Part shown: positions 58,301 through 64,000 of the stretch, piece by piece
Numbering within the stretch: position 1 is the first letter of the stretch
Layout of the letters: each line of letters opens with the position of its first letter
From: Volvox africanus
Taxonomy: Eukaryota > Chlorophyta > Chlorophyceae > Chlamydomonadales > Volvocaceae
Assembly: GCA_030268105.1 (NCBI GenBank)
Contig: BSDZ01000004.1
Coordinates: forward strand, 1,173,001 to 1,237,000
Length of the DNA: 64,000 nt
Direction: 5' to 3'
The notes under the pieces: generated by a model
The model's database searches: none
Told to the model about the DNA's origin: nothing
What the model saw: only the letters and a program-made list of their open reading frames with translations
Translations under genes and position numbers: made by a program

Positions 58301-61300
58301 CGCCGCGCCTGGCAGGGGTGTCGCCGATGCCGAACCGGGCCGGCCGCTGGGCCCCACGCTAAAAGCAGTCCCCCCTGCTTCCGTGGCGAGCATGCGACGA
58401 CCGGCGAGATACGATTGTACGACATCCGTATCAAGCACCTCAAAGCCAGTGCCGTCGCTGCGGAGGACAAAGATACGGGGTTTGATGGATACAGCGACGG
58501 GCTGGTAGGTAATGATGGGCTCCGGGGTTGGCGGTGTGGGCGGCCGAGGCGGAGGTGGCGGCTTATCGTCGTCGTCGTCGTCAACTTCAACAGGCGTCTT
58601 AGCATGGGCACGGTTGGCTGCGCTGGCGCCATCAGCGTTTGTGCTCCGGCGGCCTGCGGGCCCACCCATTGTTGATCAAGGTTAAGGTTGGGAAGGTAAG
58701 GTCATGGGCATGAAAACTTGGGGTGAGAACGACTGGCGTACCACGAAGGTCGTTGTTAAAGTCAGAATACCAGGCACAGAGTGCGTACTACGAATCTCCA
58801 GGCATGAAGGGCTTTACGTCCGTTCGCCGTCTAGGAACCAGCACAGACAGACTAAGCCTAGGACGTAACCGCCCCGATCCCACGCATGCCGTTTGCCCTG
58901 CCTTCACCATACGTGCCACTCACCATACGTGCTGTTGCTCCCCTCCCGCCGCACACTACTCGCGCTCGAGTCTTCCTGCTCTGGAGGCGGAGGCGGTGGC
59001 AGTGACACCGGTGGAAGCTCAGGGATGTGCACATTTAACAGTGGCTCTGGAGGCGGCCAGTAGGATCGGGGAGGTTGTGGGCCCAATGCTGTCGGCGAAA
59101 GCCGTAAGTTGCTGCCCTGCTCCGAGATGGGGCCAGTCGCAGCCGTTCCACCGCTACCGGCAGCACCACCAGTGGTATTATCGGCTGCAGCGGATGCAGC
59201 CGCCACAGCAGTGCGCGCCGCCGGGCCGAGAAGAAGAAAGCGCAGCGACGGCGATTCAAAGAAAGCGCAGGAACCGCCCTACGTGATGGATAAAAGAAGG
59301 GGTAGTGAGGAATTAAGGCCCATGCGCAAGCACGCAAAAGCAAGAGCCCGTTTAGCAGATGCATCGGCAAGAACAGGCAGCCATGTTCCTACCCAGATGG
59401 TTGTGTGTATCCACACGTGTAGCGAGTGCACAAGTCCTTATTGAGTTAAAAGGATAATTCATCTTTGATGCGAGTAGATGATATTGGGCCTTCCGCCAAC
59501 ACGGCTGCGTGCACGACATGACAAAGCAAAGTCAGACACTCAAAACTCGTTTGAGAGCGAGGGAAATCAAGGATTTTGTTGTGATACAACAGCCGGAATG
59601 CCCTGGCCCTTTATATGCTTGTCTCCGGCAAAATCCCATGGGGCTCGTTAGATATTATGAGCCTTTTTCTCCCTGCACACTGACCCGCGGGTCGAACAGG
59701 AAGACGTTATTCATGTCTGGACTCGAAGATAATCGGTTCAGCAAATGTGCAGTCGCGAGCGCCTCCCTTAAGCCATCTGCCGGCTTCGGGCCCTTCTCCC
59801 CTCCTTCGCCCTCTTCTTCTCCCAGCTCCTCCTCCTCATGCTCAGGCGCCGCCGCCAACATGTCCAGCGGCGGCACTAGCACCCCCGGCGGCACAAAGGC
59901 GGCTGTATAGGGCGCTGCTATCATGGCACCACCGTCGGGTAAGGTGGTGGTGATGACGCCGGTGGTGGCATCCCAAGCCAGCGTGAGCCCTGGGCAGGGG
60001 GATGTGGTGATGCCAGCGGCTGAGCCGATGATGGGTGCGAATCCCTCCATTTCCACCGACCAGCTGCCGTCGGTCAGGCGCGAGATCCGAGTACCGTCGT
60101 AGTCCTGGATTTGGGTAGATCATGGTAACGGTGAGATGAAGGAACGATGGCAGGGACGATGGTTGAGTAACGGCATCGGTACGCGATGTTTCAGATGATC
60201 AGGAACCCGGCAATTAAATAAGTGCCTACTTAACCGCCTCCAACGGCTACCGATGTCTGTAAAGTAAATCCTACAAAGCCGGCATTAATACTGGCAGCTG
60301 GCGTTGCCTGACCGCTCACCTGCACCATAACGTCTCCTGTGGGGTAAGCCACGACCATCACATTGTCCTGCAGATAGAGGTAGGGATCCGTTATGTGTAA
60401 GAACAAGACCTTGACTATAACAAATAAAGGTAGCGCAGCAAGGTTTGGCTGTCTCCAGGTGATAGTGGAACCGTACGACCCAGTGTATAGCTGCGTCCGA
60501 GTGCACTGACGGATGTAACTCGCATCATGATTAGGTCCCCATGCCTTTTCTTCACATGGGAGTTTGAAATTCGAGATTGCTGTGGGATACCGACGTAGGT
60601 CAGTGATTTCATCTTGACGCTTAAATGAATGGCCGCCGGAAAAGCCAGAGTGCGAAATAAAGCTTTGAACGAGGGTGGCGCACTGTTTTCCTGGAATCGC
60701 TTGTTGGAAATCATATCTTTCTCTCTTGGTGCATGAATTACCCATTCTTCCTCACCTGCCGCGTAGTGACGCGGGCACCCGTATCTGGATCCGTCATGGT
60801 TGCGGCGCCAATGCGCGGGAGCTCTAGCGTGAACGGCGGTGGCGGCGGCGGCGGGGGTGGCGGAGGAGGTGTTGGCGGTGGCTCATCTTCCTCAGCCTTC
60901 CCCTTCTTGCCCCCTTTCTTCGCGCTACCCGATCCGCCAGCCGATTTCTTGCGGTGGGGTTTCTTTGCCTCTGGCTCTGGCTCCGGCTCTTCCACGGGCG
61001 GCGGTGGAGGCGGCGGCGGCCGTGGCTTAGAACCGACGTCCGGCTCCCGCCAGCGGCTGCCATCCAGTCGCGTACGCGCCCATCCACGAGCCGTGCTTCC
61101 GTCAGGTGTCAACCAGTCGTCCACGTCAATTCTCTCGCTGACGCTGCCGTCAGGGCAGATCACACGCGCCACTGCGCCGGCGGCAGCGGACACCAGCAGC
61201 CCGTCGCGTGTGACAGCGCGGAAGGTGTTGGGCGTCAGCGGTGCACGCAGTGCGCCGAGGTCTGCGCCGGCCAGCGGTGCGCCGTGCACCGCCACGCCGC

Positions 61301-64000
61301 GGAACGGCGGCAATGGCGCGACGGCGGGGTCGTCCGCTGGTGTGATGAGCACCTGCCCGTCGGTTGTCATCCGTACTATATGCCCTGCCGGTGTTGTAAT
61401 CTGCACTGCCGACACGGGCTGGAGATGCTTCTTCTCCGGGACGCCCGCACCTAGCCCACCAAGATCATCGTCCTCGTCCTCGTCGTCACCCATATCTAGC
61501 TCGCCACGTAGCCCCGCCTTAAGCGCCTCGGCGGCACTTATGGTGGGCTTTGGCATCCCCGGCGACGAAGTAGATGATGATGCGGACAGCGGTGGGGCTG
61601 CCTCTGCACCATTTTCCGTCTCCTTGCTGGCGGCAGCAGCGGCAGCCGCTGCCGCTGCCGCCTCCGCCTCTGCAACCTTGGGGTCAACCAAATGGTACGC
61701 TGTCACCAGAGCGCCGCCTTGGACAGACGCAAGGAGCAACGGTCCGTCATTTTCAGCGGTGAGGGCGCCGCTGCCGTCGCGGAAGCGGACTTTGGTGGGG
61801 CCACGGGTAATCGTCAGCCCGCCGACAGGCAGAGGGCCGCTACCGTTGGCGGCATCACGCATCGCTTCCTCTGCCGCTGCTGTCGCCGCCGTTGCAACCC
61901 CAGGCGGCACGGAGCTGGCCTCCGCGCGGAGCAAGGGTGGCATCGGAGCAGCCACCACACAAGAACTGGAGGTGTACAGGAAGGCGGTGCGTCGATACGC
62001 CTCTACAGCCGCAGCCAGCTGCATGTCCATCTTGTAAACCTGATGGGGTGAAAATAGATCCATTTCTTTAATCGCATGCATCTTCGATCTGAGTGCATAC
62101 CGTTGGTTTGGAGGGTCCCTTGCCGCAGACTCATGCATTTGGAGCCACTGAACCATACGTGCGAAATTTGGGCTTAGATCTTGATATGGGCCATCAAAGG
62201 ACACGGCGCTGCCTTGCCTTGCCGCTCACCTTGGGCGGGAGGTCCACCGGACCCGGCTCCGCTTCGACAGCACGGCGGACGTAGGCGGACAGGTTCATGG
62301 CCACAGGCAGACCTGCGAGTGTGAGCAGGTATAGCGGCTATTGTGTATCGGCTAACTGCTTTGGCATGAGTTTCGAGCTCTCATCAGAGTGCTCTTCGCT
62401 CCTTCACAAATTTGTCTGATTCATATAATACTATTCAATACTTAGGGGCAAGGTACTGCTGAGGAGCTGGAGGCAGGCTTAATATTCTTTTTACTTACTC
62501 GCACAACATATGGCTGGAAACAGCACGGGAAAGCTCTGCCTCACTCCCTCTACGCTCCGCATTTTGCCCCATCACTCATACATCTCGGGCACCACCACTA
62601 ACAACCGTTGTTATAATACTCCTTCCTGCCCTGCGAACGACCACAAGACCAGTCCGCCAGCCAATACTGGATTGGCTATATAGGCACCCACCTTATACAG
62701 GTCAGGTTCTATGTTTCTTTCTTCACCCCATACCGCGCAGCGATAAACCGGTCGCACCTGTTGTCGTACTGGCCAAGTTGTCTGCCGCATAGCTCACCAC
62801 CACCACCGAATCCGCGGGGCCGTAGTACACGGACGACAAGGCCGGAAGCTGCGTGACCGCCTCGTTCAGTGCCTGCTTCAGCGCGTCTGAGTCCATTGGC
62901 TCGTGCCAGTGCCGCGCTAAAATGGCATCCTCGTGGGCCAGCTTGGCGGACGGCGGGAGCAGATCGGCGGCGGCCTGCGCGGCCCGGTTGGATCCCCATC
63001 ATTTTGGCATGTTGGTGTGGGAGTTGGTGTCAAACGTTACAGAGTAGTGCGTACATAGGCGCCACCAAACCTGTCCAGGCTTATCTTTACCGTGGCGCTA
63101 CATCTACATCATTATATTCTTACGTCAAGTCATCATTCATCATTGTGCAGCCTACTTCCGCCTGTCGAGGATATAGCCAATGTATGTTTTCCCGAATCGC
63201 TCATTGCCTCTGCGTTACATCGGTCGTCTATGCAGACTGAGCTCACCTGTAGCAGCTGGTACCGCTCAATGGTGGCAATCGGCAAGCCCGCGGCCTCCGC
63301 CTGCCGGAGTGAATGGCGTCCATGACGACAGTACGTGAGCAATACGGATGCAAATGGAACAAGCCCATTCAACTTGGGAGTTGATGCTCTAAGAGCACAA
63401 GCCCAATTATGTATCAAAATCTGAGCAAGTTGAAGGCAAGATCTGCGGCAGACTTCCGCGTCAGGTCAGCATGTAAGCAGCCCTTGACGAACACGTTCAT
63501 GCGCCTCGTTCCCGAAGCCCGCCCGTACCCACCAAGCCAACCAAGTCCGCACAGACACACACCCAGGATGCTCCTGCATGTCCTCTCGCTAAGTCTGCAG
63601 GATCGTGTCCAATGAGATAGAAAGCCGACTCCTCTTTGCAGTTACCCAGCCCACGTACCTGGAGAGCCGTGCGACGCAGGCTCTTACTCAGCACGTCGAG
63701 ACCCTTGCCCATGGCGAAAGCGCCGCTAGCCGCCAGTGCCGCGTCGCCCGCCACAGCTGCCGCATCCGCAAAGGCGTTGCCGCCCGGCATCATCATCACC
63801 CTCAGCATGTGCGCCTCAACCGCTTCTACGTCTAGCGTCCCCGCATGCGTGAAAAGACCCTCTGGGCCCTTGCCGTACGTATACGGCTTGCTTTGCATCT
63901 CCTTCTCTGTGAGCGGTGGCCATGCACCAGAGGAGCCGAATATGCCACTGTTGACAGCTGAACCGCCGGCTAAGGTGGCAATCATGTCGAGCGGCGACGT
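55384..64000 (-). CDS. PF6: PF6/SPAG17-like central-apparatus protein, 5' end off right edge
   Basis: Twelve exons join in phase: 63659-64000 (open), 63247-63300, 62758-62974, 62230-62312, 60756-62039, 60320-60367, 59685-60104, 58924-59278, 58084-58653, 57665-57846, 56854-57199 and 55384-56591. They give about 1702 residues. The protein is Ala/Pro-rich with acidic DDDDDD and PPPPPP runs. It has repeated short motifs of the type DGSxxR/DYDGTRISRLTDGSW, a helical Arg/Glu-rich stretch (MRRRRETAEAAAVAREQ), and a C-terminal ASH/MSP-like beta domain (LGTVPVGAVAHRTARLTNVS...). This order fits PF6 of Chlamydomonas (SPAG17 in mammals), which builds the C1a projection of the central pair and is needed for motility. 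PF6 is about 2300 residues, so roughly the first quarter is missing. A frame at 62040-62204 (SPNFARMVQW) is open but breaks phase and was treated as intron. The assignment rests on composition, motifs and the C-terminal domain. Confidence 0.75.

Noticed and set aside
60733..62037. 434-codon Ser/Ala-rich plus-strand frame
   Set aside because: Antisense shadow of the large PF6-like exon 60756-62039, which has better codon use, motifs and splice sites.
62040..62204. In-frame extension of the large PF6 exon (SPNFARMVQW)
   Set aside because: It cannot be joined to the upstream exon in phase. The CCCCATCAG acceptor at 62040 gives a clean phase-0 junction with the donor at 62229.

Overview
This window looks like nuclear DNA of a volvocine green alga (Volvox/Gonium/Chlamydomonas relatives). 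The reasons are short exons with clean GT-AG introns, Ser-Pro-rich hydroxyproline-type rods, a flagellar central-apparatus gene of the PF6/SPAG17 family, a CTR copper transporter with the algal Cys-Met motif, TGTAA polyadenylation signals, and many microsatellites and retroelement scraps. The placement is inference from gene content; the species is not resolved.

Layout. 1-1118: a minus-strand reading frame running off the left edge, unrecognised. 1119-5600: no gene seen. 5631-8925: two long plus-strand frames of low-complexity, unrecognised protein. 8926-13343: no gene seen. 13344-16325: a minus-strand DUF676-type serine esterase/lipase, five exons resolved, 5' end not found. 18073-52164: the centrepiece, four head-to-tail minus-strand genes of one copper family. 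55384-64000: the 3' three quarters of a PF6/SPAG17 gene, minus strand, open at the right edge.

The copper cluster. The most downstream gene (18073-22532, here CTR-D) is a complete CTR-type Cu(I) transporter: signal peptide, a long extracellular region with five Cys-Met motifs (C-x2-M-x1/2-M-x2-C), then MxxxM and GxxxG membrane helices. Upstream lie three relatives (CTR-C 24275-28148, CTR-B 29411-33747, CTR-A 41419-52164). They keep the signal peptide, exon order and intron phases, but they end in a Pro-rich basic tail instead of membrane helices. This is the organisation described for CTR3 of Chlamydomonas, here expanded to three copies. In CTR-A a three-exon, 603-nt, phase-0/phase-0 module is present three times, giving about 1012 residues and seven Cys-Met motifs. 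Four GTAC cores (the CRR1 copper-response core) sit within 26 bp upstream of CTR-D. My inference is a locus producing one plasma-membrane copper importer plus several secreted or wall-bound copper-binding proteins.

The introns and intergenic DNA of the cluster carry recent near-identical duplications, large (GGGA)n and (GATA)n arrays, Copia and Gypsy remnants and at least three dispersed short repeat families. Exon boundaries were worked out by hand from splice consensus, phase continuity and comparison between the four paralogues. No transcript or database evidence was available.
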